Below are positions 27,177 to 34,783 of a stretch of 48,101 nt of DNA, piece by piece; the stretch's first letter is position 1, and every line of letters starts with the position of its first letter. The DNA comes from Ignavibacteriaceae bacterium (lineage in GTDB: Bacteria > Bacteroidota > Ignavibacteria > Ignavibacteriales > Ignavibacteriaceae), in assembly GCA_013042995.1 (NCBI GenBank), contig JABDPB010000033.1:1-48101 (forward strand), given 5' to 3'. Position numbers and translations under genes: made by a program. The notes under the pieces are model-generated. The model did not search any database. It saw nothing but the letters and a program-made list of their open reading frames with translations, and was not told where the DNA came from.

Positions 27177-29135
27177 TTACATTAACTTATCAGGCGTAAC
27201 AATTGCTCCAAATTTGTCTTTTAACTCTTTTAATCCTTCACTCCATTCATCGTAGACTATAAATAATTGCTTTGGAAGATTTTCTTCTTTACCAAATGCT
27301 TCTTTCTGTAATTCTATTCTGCTTTGTATCTTATCAACATAAATGGAGAAATGCTTATCATAAAGTTCTTTTGAATATGCTTTATTTATTATTGAAGAGA
27401 ACAATTCTTTCAAATCATCATACTTTGGAATAAAACCAATCGGAGTTTCAATTCCCTCTACATCTCCATGAGCAAATTTGCTAAGCCATGTTAACCAGAC
27501 TTTCACATCTCGTTTTTCACCCAAAAGCTTTGTAGTGCTTCCACCTCTTGAAGCATCTGTTAAAAAGTAATTTAATCCTGCTAAAATTGGACTACCTTCT
27601 TCGGTTAATTTAGCGTGATTGTAAACATCGAATTGGTTCTTCATGTAATCAGAAAGAGAGCCTGGAATAAATGGAGCGTTTGCCCAAGGCTGGCGTTTGA
27701 CTCCGGTTGCCCCAACTTCAGTTGCTGTAGCTGCAGAAACAATTGAAGCACCAATTACCACACCGTGGTCTGGATTTTTACCAACCCATACGGGCGGCAT
27801 AGTATCAGCATCTCGTCCGCTGTATGTAATAACTTTTATTGCAACTCCCGTAGGATCATGTCCGAAGCCCGTACTGAAGTTTCCAATTGATTCGTTTCTT
27901 AAAGTGCATCTTGCGTTTGGATGGGAAATTGGAATCTCCTTTCCGCTTTCATTTTTTTTACCTTTAAACCATTCTCCCTGGAAATTAAATCCTTTATCCG
28001 GATGCTCTTCACCATTGCCTGTCCAGTGCGGAACTTTTTTATCATCAATTAAAACATTTGACCAGATTACTTCTGCACCTTCTTCGCGCAATGCTTTCAT
28101 TAAGTATGGATCGCCCTGATAATTTACATCGGCTACAATTCCAAAAATTCCTCTTTCAGGATTTATAGCACGCAGCGTTCCATCATCAGCAACCCACATT
28201 TGTGCAAGATCATCACCAATGAATTCAGTGCCAGCCATTGCAGTGGTTGTTTTACCGCAACCACTTGGTGCTGCACCCGCAAACCAGGTTACTTTTCCGC
28301 TTTTATCTTGCATTCCAGTAATAAACATATGTTCGGATAATTCTTTTCCTTCTCCGTAATATGTTGCAAGATCAACAGCAAAACGATGGTTACCTTTTTT
28401 TAGTAAAAGAGTGTTGCCGGCATAAGTACAATACATACTAAAAGTTGTAAGCCAGCTTCTATCCATAAACACACGTGCTTTTGGTAAATCTTCAGGTCTG
28501 TTTGGTCCTTCACTGTGGACGTTTGTTAAAAATAATCCTGATTTAGAAACTTGTTCATCAAATGTATCATATACGTGACGATATAGCATGTCACCACTAT
28601 GCATAACATAAGTGGAGGAAGAAATTTCAATTGCAGGAAGAGATAATTTTGCACCAGCAGGACCGCGACTAAAAAACCCTACCATCATTGTTTTGCCCTG
28701 CATAATACCATCCATGTTCTCCTTAACATAAGCATGCCCTTCATCCCGAAGAATTTTTTTGCCCAAACTGCTTACAGGTTCACCTTCATTGATAATATAA
28801 AACGTACGATCTACTATACGCCCCTGCTCTTCTGGAAGATCAAAATGAATTGTATGATCTTTCATTGCAAGATGAGATTCTTCCCCTTTTTCTATACTCA
28901 TTTTCCGCACCATCATCATATCTTCGGGTGAGCCTGTTGTAACCATAACTTTATCAGGTTTACAGAACTTTATTGCATTAGCAATTTTTATCAAAGCTTC
29001 TTCGGTTTTTATTTTTTCAAGTTTAGCAAGATTTTCACTATCAAGTTTATCTTTGAAAATTTGTTGAGCCTCATCAATGGATTTGACTCCACCAACTTCT
29101 GCAAGAATGTCAACGCCTTGTTTCAGCTTTAACAT
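27177..29135 (-). CDS. pckG: Phosphoenolpyruvate carboxykinase, GTP-dependent
   Basis: 652 aa; GTP-type enzymes are about 600-640, ATP-type about 530. Seen are GFFSRGPAGAKLSLP near 153, the kinase loop SGCGKTTTAM at 291-300 with the hyper-reactive Cys293, GDDLAQMWVADDG near 309, FPHE-like NFQGEWF region, and GFIPKYDDL near the end. It interconverts oxaloacetate and GTP with PEP, CO2 and GDP. A strong Shine-Dalgarno site (AGGAGATCACA) precedes ATG. A terminator hairpin follows. With citrate lyase delivering oxaloacetate, this enzyme could feed gluconeogenesis. Confidence 0.96.
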   Translation of the reverse strand: MLKLKQGVDILAEVGGVKSIDEAQQIFKDKLDSENLAKLEKIKTEEALIKIANAIKFCKPDKVMVTTGSPEDMMMVRKMSIEKGEESHLAMKDHTIHFDLPEEQGRIVDRTFYIINEGEPVSSLGKKILRDEGHAYVKENMDGIMQGKTMMVGFFSRGPAGAKLSLPAIEISSSTYVMHSGDMLYRHVYDTFDEQVSKSGLFLTNVHSEGPNRPEDLPKARVFMDRSWLTTFSMYCTYAGNTLLLKKGNHRFAVDLATYYGEGKELSEHMFITGMQDKSGKVTWFAGAAPSGCGKTTTAMAGTEFIGDDLAQMWVADDGTLRAINPERGIFGIVADVNYQGDPYLMKALREEGAEVIWSNVLIDDKKVPHWTGNGEEHPDKGFNFQGEWFKGKKNESGKEIPISHPNARCTLRNESIGNFSTGFGHDPTGVAIKVITYSGRDADTMPPVWVGKNPDHGVVIGASIVSAATATEVGATGVKRQPWANAPFIPGSLSDYMKNQFDVYNHAKLTEEGSPILAGLNYFLTDASRGGSTTKLLGEKRDVKVWLTWLSKFAHGDVEGIETPIGFIPKYDDLKELFSSIINKAYSKELYDKHFSIYVDKIQSRIELQKEAFGKEENLPKQLFIVYDEWSEGLKELKDKFGAIVTPDKLM

Positions 29136-29334
29136 TGTGATCTCCTTTCAAAAAACGTGGTTAAGTATTCCCCGAAAATTAATTTTAGGATTTTTTTGGT
29201 TATAGATTTTAAAATTAAAGCCATTGTACGGTAATAACAAGTTGTTAAAACAGCTTGATGGTTTTTTGAAAGAATTAAAAGGAAGCCAAAAATTTTATGT
29301 GGGAATTTTTGAAGTAAGGAAGTGCTGTAAAGTA

Positions 29335-30051
29335 TTATTTGAATAAAAAATTTAAATCCAACTCAATTTCTTCTTCGCAGCAAAACGGTTCGCCGTATTT
29401 TTTTTGTATTTGAAAACCGTAAAATTTTGCACGCGCTTCAATATAATCTAAGAATTCTGGTCTGCTTATAAAAGTATCTTTTTCTTTTAACTTTGGATTG
29501 TGAAACTGGCTATTAAAAGCTTTAACAGCTTTCATTTTTGTCTTAAAGTGATCTGAAATATCAACAATAAATGTAGGTTTAAAGGTATATGTCTGCATAT
29601 AGTAAAATAATTTCTTAGGTCTGTAAGGCAGCTGTGCTTTTCCCCGTTGAGTAGTTTCAAATCTCTTTAATCCTGAATTAAAAAAAGCTCGTTTAACTAG
29701 ATTGCTCGTGTCAACATGATCGGGATGGCGGTCGTTTAAATATGGAGCAAATACAATTTTAGGTTTATGTTTCCTGATTACAGCTACTACGTTTTTTAAA
29801 GCTGATTTTGATAAAGAAATATTTCCATCCTTTAGTCCAAGATTTTCACGAGCAGATATTTTTAAGATATGAGAGGCTTCTTTAGTTTCTCTTGCACGTA
29901 TTTTTAGGTTACCTCGTGTACTCATTTCCCCCTTTGTAAGATCAATAATACCAACTTTAATTTTATCTGAAGTTAAATTAGCAATTGTTCCACCCATTGA
30001 AAGTTCAGCATCATCTGGATGAGCTGCAAACACTAAAAAATCTAATTTCAT
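29335..30051 (-). CDS. bshB1: Bacillithiol biosynthesis deacetylase BshB1 (PIG-L family)
   Basis: 238 aa. The zinc motif AHPDDAE is at residues 9-15 with GG following, and the third ligand is in HPDHVDTS near 110-113. LTKGEMSTRGNLKIRARET is the segment that separates BshB1 from other PIG-L proteins. The enzyme removes acetate from GlcNAc-malate in bacillithiol synthesis, a thiol used by Firmicutes and by Bacteroidota/Chlorobi-type organisms. BshA and BshC are not in this window. It stands alone, with 199 bp without genes between it and pckG. A related deacetylase role (for example in glycan trimming) is possible. Confidence 0.82.
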   Translation of the reverse strand: MKLDFLVFAAHPDDAELSMGGTIANLTSDKIKVGIIDLTKGEMSTRGNLKIRARETKEASHILKISARENLGLKDGNISLSKSALKNVVAVIRKHKPKIVFAPYLNDRHPDHVDTSNLVKRAFFNSGLKRFETTQRGKAQLPYRPKKLFYYMQTYTFKPTFIVDISDHFKTKMKAVKAFNSQFHNPKLKEKDTFISRPEFLDYIEARAKFYGFQIQKKYGEPFCCEEEIELDLNFLFK

Positions 30052-30158
30052 TATATTTTTCTATTTTTAAGTGAATTGTAAATTGAATCCAAATATAGTT
30101 TTAGTTATCTAACCTTCAAAAAAAATAGAACGTTGAAAACAGACAGATTTTACCTGAC

Positions 30159-30189
30159 TAATATTTGATAATAAACAATAATATTTGAT
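30159..30189 (+). promoter_or_regulatory. Paired 11-bp direct repeat upstream of a secreted-protein gene
   Basis: TAATATTTGAT occurs at 30159-30169 and again at 30179-30189, exactly 20 bp apart, or about two helix turns. It lies 85-115 bp upstream of the ATG at 30275, in the 223-bp gap between divergent genes, so it could be a binding site for a dimeric regulator. AT-rich sequence makes chance repeats more likely, so this is tentative. Confidence 0.3.
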
Positions 30190-30274
30190 TTTTAGCAAGT
30201 AATACTTATTTTTCTTTTTATTCTTTTCTATGCAAACCAGATTTTTATAAATAAAATTATTTAAGGGAGATGTA

Positions 30275-31825
30275 ATGATTAAAAACTTTACTATTCTTTT
30301 CTCATTTCTAATTTCGCTTACTGTTTTGGGTCAGAATCCATACCAATGGCAGTTAAAACAATCAGGCAGCAGCTTAGGTGGTCCAGTTGACTATCTACAA
30401 TTCAATCCTTTCGTTGTTTACTATGGTTCCAATAGTACAATTTATAAAAGTACTGATATGGGCGAAACTTTTTCGCAAACAGGGACCAATGTTCCGGGTG
30501 CATCTGAAATAAAATGTATAATCTTGGATGATCTTACACCCGGCACCTTTATAGTAGCAATTGAATCTTCTCCAGACAAAATTTTGAAGACAACAGACGA
30601 CGGTTTAACGTGGACCATTACACTTAACAATGCTTCGTTTTCTTATTTTGGAATTCCGATGACACAGGACCCATCTCATCCGGATACAATTTATACAATG
30701 AGTGGTTCAAGCTTTTACCGCTCCACAGATTTGGGAGATACTTGGTCGGTAATATCAAGTAACTTTGGCCCTATTTCGGCACCATGCGATATTGAAGTTT
30801 TTCCGGATACAAGCATTATTTTAATCGGAGATAACGGAACCGGCATTTTTAGAAGTATAGACTACGGTTCAACCTGGGCGCAGGAATTTTCTACAAGCGG
30901 TGAAATTCCAACAGTTGCTGTAGACTTCACAAACCCTGGAGTGGCCTGGGCAACAAAATGGAGCGGCGGCGGCGGTCTCTTAAAATCTACTGACTACGGA
31001 GACACATGGACTTCACAAAGTGGTTTTAATGGAATAAATATGTGGGGCGTTCATACTCAACCATCCGATGGCAACGTTGTGATAACTGGCTGCTATTCTT
31101 GTGGAAATACGTGGCGAACTAAAAATGGAGGTCAGACCTGGTATCAGATACCAATTCCATCCAGCAACTATCAAATTTCCATTATAGACTCGATGAACCA
31201 GTTCTCAGCCCAGGGCGCTGGATTTTATAAATTGCAATCCCAGTGGTTCATTCCTGTTGAGCTTACTTCTTTCACAGCTTCAGTTGTGAATAATAATGCT
31301 GAGCTATTGTGGAGCACCGCTACCGAGTTAAACAACTTAGGTTTTGATGTTGAAAGAAGTTTTGACAATGACAATTTTGAAATAATTGCATTCGTACCGG
31401 GATTTGGAACAACAACTGAGCCGAAGAATTATTCATTCACAGTTGAAAATATTACTCCAGGAATCCAGTACTACAGAATTAAGCAAGTAGATTTTGATGG
31501 AACAGAAACAATTTATAATTCAATAGAAGTTGATGGTCCTGTTCCAAGTGAATTTGCACTTCATCAAAATCATCCAAACCCGTTTAATCCATCAACTTTA
31601 ATTTCATTTTCACTTCCGGTTGATTCGGATGTAAAAATAAAACTGTATAATATGCTCGGTCAAACAGTCGCTGAAATAATCAATAAAGATTTTCAAGCTG
31701 GAACTCATGAATTAGAGTTCAATGCAGATAATCTTTCGAGCGGTGCATATATTTATTATATTGAAGCTGAAGGTATAAACGGTAAAAATTTCGCCTCAAC
31801 AAAAAAGATGATTTTACTTAAGTGA
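30275..31825 (+). CDS. T9SS-exported BNR/sortilin-like repeat protein
   Basis: 516 aa. Signal peptide ending near VLGQ (residue 20). Residues 40-330 contain repeated blades with the Asp-box pattern STDxGxTW (STDMGETF, TTDDGLTW, STDLGDTW, SIDYGSTW, STDYGDTW, TKNGGQTW), a beta-propeller as in sialidases and Vps10 proteins. An Fn3-like domain (about 330-420) and a T9SS sorting domain (about 425-516, HQNHPNPFNPST then LYNMLGQTVAEI and a final KKMILLK) follow. It should be exported and cell-surface bound. The strong site GGGAGATG lies before ATG. No catalytic sialidase residues were identified, so binding or structural work is more likely. A terminator follows. Confidence 0.88.
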   Translation: MIKNFTILFSFLISLTVLGQNPYQWQLKQSGSSLGGPVDYLQFNPFVVYYGSNSTIYKSTDMGETFSQTGTNVPGASEIKCIILDDLTPGTFIVAIESSPDKILKTTDDGLTWTITLNNASFSYFGIPMTQDPSHPDTIYTMSGSSFYRSTDLGDTWSVISSNFGPISAPCDIEVFPDTSIILIGDNGTGIFRSIDYGSTWAQEFSTSGEIPTVAVDFTNPGVAWATKWSGGGGLLKSTDYGDTWTSQSGFNGINMWGVHTQPSDGNVVITGCYSCGNTWRTKNGGQTWYQIPIPSSNYQISIIDSMNQFSAQGAGFYKLQSQWFIPVELTSFTASVVNNNAELLWSTATELNNLGFDVERSFDNDNFEIIAFVPGFGTTTEPKNYSFTVENITPGIQYYRIKQVDFDGTETIYNSIEVDGPVPSEFALHQNHPNPFNPSTLISFSLPVDSDVKIKLYNMLGQTVAEIINKDFQAGTHELEFNADNLSSGAYIYYIEAEGINGKNFASTKKMILLK

Positions 31826-31876
31826 TTTTAAAGCTTATAACGATAATTGAAGAATTAAATTCTTTTAGTTAAAATT

Positions 31877-31902
31877 AAGTCCCGATTTTCGGGACTTTTT
31901 TT
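31877..31902 (+). terminator. Rho-independent terminator
   Basis: AAGTCCCGA and TCGGGACTT pair perfectly (9 bp) around a three-base loop and are followed by a run of T (TTTTTTT). It ends the gene finishing at 31825. The next gene starts only 24 bp later, so its promoter would have to overlap this hairpin or be reached by read-through. Confidence 0.9.
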
Positions 31903-31925
31903 ATTTCTTATCTGCATGGTGAAAT

Positions 31926-32732
31926 ATGAAAACTAATCTTTTACTCTTATCTGTTTTCGTTACAATAATTATTTATGCAAACATTAATTACCAGCACGGA
32001 ATAAACGGAATGACATTGCGCGATGGTGGCACGGGCTGTATCTGCCATGATTTAGATCCAACTGATTCTGTGATGGTTTGGATAGAAGGACCCGACACAG
32101 TTTACCTGAACGATACGGCAGACTATAAGATTTACATATCAGGCGGACCTGCTGTTGTTGGAGGTTTTAATGTTGCAACATACTTTAGCATAATTGATGC
32201 AACCGATACCTTGACACAAATTTTATCTGATGAATTAACTCACAACAGACCAAAACAATTTTTGAACGATACCGTATTTTGGGATTTCAGTTACATTGCG
32301 CCAGACAGTTTAGTTGCAGATACACTCTATGCAACTGGCAACAGCACAAACAACGACAGCATTCCAACTTCGATAGATCAATGGAATCATGCGCAGAATT
32401 TTGTTGTACATGTGTTAGATAAACCAGTTTTTGTGAATGATATAATTTTTCAACCAGATGAATTCGTACTCCATCAGAACTATCCTAATCCTTTTAATCC
32501 TTCAACAATGATAGCATTCAGCATTATTGAATCTGGATTAGTTAGTTTATTGGTATATGATGCATTAGGAAACCAAATTTCAACACTAGTTGACGAGCAT
32601 AAATCTGCAGGAACTTATGAAGTTGAATTTAATTCAGAATTTACTCTTAAGGATCTGGCATCTGGAGTTTATTTCTACCAATTAAAATTTGGTAGCTTTG
32701 TTCAATCTAAAAAAATGCTATTGATAAAATAA
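31926..32732 (+). CDS. T9SS-exported protein with choice-of-anchor V-like domain and a CxCH motif
   Basis: 268 aa. A signal-like N-terminus (to about 18) is followed by YQHGINGMTLRDGGTGCICHD, with the Cys-x-Cys-His at residues 38-41. The pattern (G..G....GG.GC.CH..., then GPDTVYLNDTADYKIYISGGP) resembles the choice-of-anchor V / Reeler-like domain found in secreted proteins with several sorting types. Residues 175-268 are a T9SS sorting domain (HQNYPNPFNPST, VYDALGNQISTL, QSKKMLLIK). CxCH would be an unusual haem-attachment motif or a metal site. The family call is probable. It is the second of two adjacent secreted-protein genes, separated by a terminator. Confidence 0.8.
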   Translation: MKTNLLLLSVFVTIIIYANINYQHGINGMTLRDGGTGCICHDLDPTDSVMVWIEGPDTVYLNDTADYKIYISGGPAVVGGFNVATYFSIIDATDTLTQILSDELTHNRPKQFLNDTVFWDFSYIAPDSLVADTLYATGNSTNNDSIPTSIDQWNHAQNFVVHVLDKPVFVNDIIFQPDEFVLHQNYPNPFNPSTMIAFSIIESGLVSLLVYDALGNQISTLVDEHKSAGTYEVEFNSEFTLKDLASGVYFYQLKFGSFVQSKKMLLIK

Positions 32733-33082
32733 AATTTGTTTTAGCAAGAAGATTTATTTTAGTCTATCCTATCGAATAGAATATTAGAAGAAAATTGTGC
32801 AGATGCAATTTCATACATATCCTTTCTTTACATTCTTTTTCGAAATCTGAAATTTCAGAATTCCAATCAGTTCATAATAGTTCATTTTCAAATTAGCTGT
32901 TCCATTTTGATATTTAATAAATGTTCAGATTCTTATAAGAACAGAAAACAAATGTTTCTGGGTTTAGAATTATGGCATATAGGTTGTTTCTGTAAAGTTT
33001 GCAATTGAAAATTTAGCACTTTAGCGCTTCTAATTTTTAATTACTTAATTTGTAAATTAGAATAATCTCGTGTGGTAAAAGT
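32733..33082. other. 350-bp gene-free stretch rich in palindromes
   Basis: No convincing gene is seen on either strand. The stretch contains a perfect 14-bp palindrome TCTGAAATTTCAGA (32846-32859), a perfect 12-bp palindrome TTCTTATAAGAA (32930-32941), and the inverted pair CAGAAA / TTTCTG (32942-32960). It probably holds the control region of the STAS-domain gene that starts at 33083. Confidence 0.6.
32973..32988 (+). promoter_or_regulatory. Sigma-54-like promoter element
   Basis: TGGCATA-TAGG-TTGTT matches the TGGCACG-N4-TTGCW consensus in spacing and in the -24 GG, but the -12 GC is GT here. It lies about 95 bp upstream of the STAS gene start. The -12 mismatch is serious, so this is a weak candidate. 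Confidence 0.25.
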
Positions 33083-33463
33083 ATGATTGGATATTTTGAA
33101 AAAACACGGGTCGAAGATATAATAGTTGAAAGAGTAAATTTAGGAAAAGTAACTTTGATTGAATCAAAAGTCTTCTGGGAACGATTGCGAGATGATATTG
33201 TTGAGGGTAATAAAAAAATTATTGCGGATCTGAGTAGTTGTAAATTTATAGATTCCTCGCTAATCGGTGTAATAGTCAGAGCTCAAGATTTGCTCCATAA
33301 AAACCAAGGAATCTTAAAGATTGTAACACCATGTAATGAAATCCTGGAAATATTTGAGTTAATAAAAGTGTCAGGTAATTTAAATATTTATGAAATTTTA
33401 GATGATGCTGTAAAAAGTTTTAATGTTAAAACTCAAATAGGAGAATTAGCTGTAGCTTGGTAA
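33083..33463 (+). CDS. STAS-domain protein (anti-sigma-factor antagonist-like)
   Basis: 126 aa, a single SpoIIAA-like STAS domain. IIADLSSCKFIDSSLIGVIVRAQDLL (47-72) contains the DSS motif (57-59) whose Ser is phosphorylated by partner anti-sigma kinases in this family; the usual following Gly is Leu here. The strand-helix pattern through NQGILKIVTPCNEILEIFELIKV completes the fold. It likely takes part in partner-switching control of a sigma factor or of a signalling output. No anti-sigma kinase or phosphatase gene is adjacent. The upstream 350 bp are gene-free and palindrome-rich. Confidence 0.88.
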   Translation: MIGYFEKTRVEDIIVERVNLGKVTLIESKVFWERLRDDIVEGNKKIIADLSSCKFIDSSLIGVIVRAQDLLHKNQGILKIVTPCNEILEIFELIKVSGNLNIYEILDDAVKSFNVKTQIGELAVAW

Positions 33464-33543
33464 TTTTATATAAAATAATATCAAGCTCCTTGCCTCTATA
33501 CTTATAAAATTATAGACCCCTTACAAGAAATTGAACCAGAAAA

Positions 33544-33654
33544 ATGATTAAATATTTATTATTACTAATATTTTTATTCTTAGCTGTCGTGGTTATAATA
33601 GCTTTACGTAGAATGCGAAAAGAAAAGTCTGCACTGAATAGACTATTTAAATAA
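33544..33654 (+). CDS. Possible 36-aa single-helix membrane protein
   Basis: An ATG at 33544 opens a 36-codon frame ending in TAA. The product has a leading MIKY, an unbroken hydrophobic stretch (about residues 5-21), then a basic tail LRRMRKEKSALNRLFK: the pattern of a small inner-membrane protein with its C-terminus in the cytoplasm. Only a weak purine-rich site (AGAAAA) precedes it. It is 80 bp downstream of the STAS gene and could belong to the same transcript. It could equally be a chance frame in AT-rich DNA. Confidence 0.4.
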   Translation: MIKYLLLLIFLFLAVVVIIALRRMRKEKSALNRLFK

Positions 33655-33785
33655 AGTATTGCACAACTCACTGAATTAATAATCTAATTAATTCTGACCT
33701 TTAATTTCTTGTCACTAAAAGTATACTGCTCTTTCCGAGTTTTTTCTGAAGTTTTTCTTTTTGGTAGAATTATCTTTAGAAGTAA

Positions 33786-34634
33786 TTACTTAAAACAATG
33801 CAATAGGCCATAAGCCAATGCTTCTGAAGGAGTGCTGAAATGCACACCATCTTCAAATATTCTAAATTTGAAACTGATGTAATCTGAACCTCTTTGCTTG
33901 ATTTGATCTACGATTTTAATATTCGGTGTCAAGTAATCTTCTTCGTCTTCCATTTCACCAGCAGAAATAAATAGCTTGCTATTTGCTTCTTCTATTTTAG
34001 CCTTATTTTTTTCTTCGAGTGAAAGCAGTTCTTCCACATCATAAGCAGTATATGGACTGCTAACGATATAGTTGTTAAACAACTTCGGCTCAGAGAACAT
34101 TGTGTATAGAGCAAATAATCCGCTAAGTGAATGTCCACTAAGTGTACGATTGTTTGAATCCATTCTATAATTTAGTCCAAGGAAAGGGATTAATTCATCT
34201 TTTAAGAATTCTAAAAAGTTTTCTGCGCTACTGGAATCTCCCCATCTTTCAATTCGCGAAATAGTATAATCTCTTTCACGTTTAGATATTTTTGAACCAT
34301 TTATTAATCCACCGTAACCAACTCCAACAATAATTACATCAGGCACATATCTTCCAAATTGAAGATAACGTACAACGCTATAAGCAATTGGAAACGCAAT
34401 ATCACCATCAAGCAGGAAAATCGTGGGATATGTTTTGTCTGATTCTTCACCGTAGTTTTTAGGCAGTTTTACATAGATATAAAATGAATCCTGCACATTT
34501 TCTGAATATAAAATGTGTGCTTCGGAATAGTTAAGTGTAACATCAATTGAATTGAAATCATTTCCGGAAGTCTGTGAAAAATCTTTTTCTGAAAAAATTA
34601 TTAATATAATAATCGCTACGAATTGAATTTTCAT
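33786..34634 (-). CDS. Secreted esterase of the Fes/IroE-like alpha/beta-hydrolase family
   Basis: 282 aa with a signal peptide (about 1-21). FLLDGDIAFPIAYSVVRYL near 74-92 and VIIVGVGYG near 100-108 are typical of the putative-esterase family (PF00756) that includes enterobactin esterases. The nucleophile is Ser169 in LSGHSLSGLFALY and the catalytic His is probably His265 in DGVHFSTPSEAL; an acidic residue in GEMEDEEDY is the likely third member. It should act on an ester in the periplasm; a siderophore ester is possible since a TonB receptor lies elsewhere in the window, but that is inference. The gene stands alone and is divergent from the next. Confidence 0.85.
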   Translation of the reverse strand: MKIQFVAIIILIIFSEKDFSQTSGNDFNSIDVTLNYSEAHILYSENVQDSFYIYVKLPKNYGEESDKTYPTIFLLDGDIAFPIAYSVVRYLQFGRYVPDVIIVGVGYGGLINGSKISKRERDYTISRIERWGDSSSAENFLEFLKDELIPFLGLNYRMDSNNRTLSGHSLSGLFALYTMFSEPKLFNNYIVSSPYTAYDVEELLSLEEKNKAKIEEANSKLFISAGEMEDEEDYLTPNIKIVDQIKQRGSDYISFKFRIFEDGVHFSTPSEALAYGLLHCFK

Positions 34635-34783
34635 AAAACGCCTTTTATTAGAATGACCTTAGTTAGCTAAAATAATATATTTAACATGAATTCTATAATT
34701 AAAATGTTATTCATTTAGCTCTTGAGGCAAAAAATAAATCTTGTTATGTTAATCTATTCATTTCATAATAGTCAGGTGGAGCC

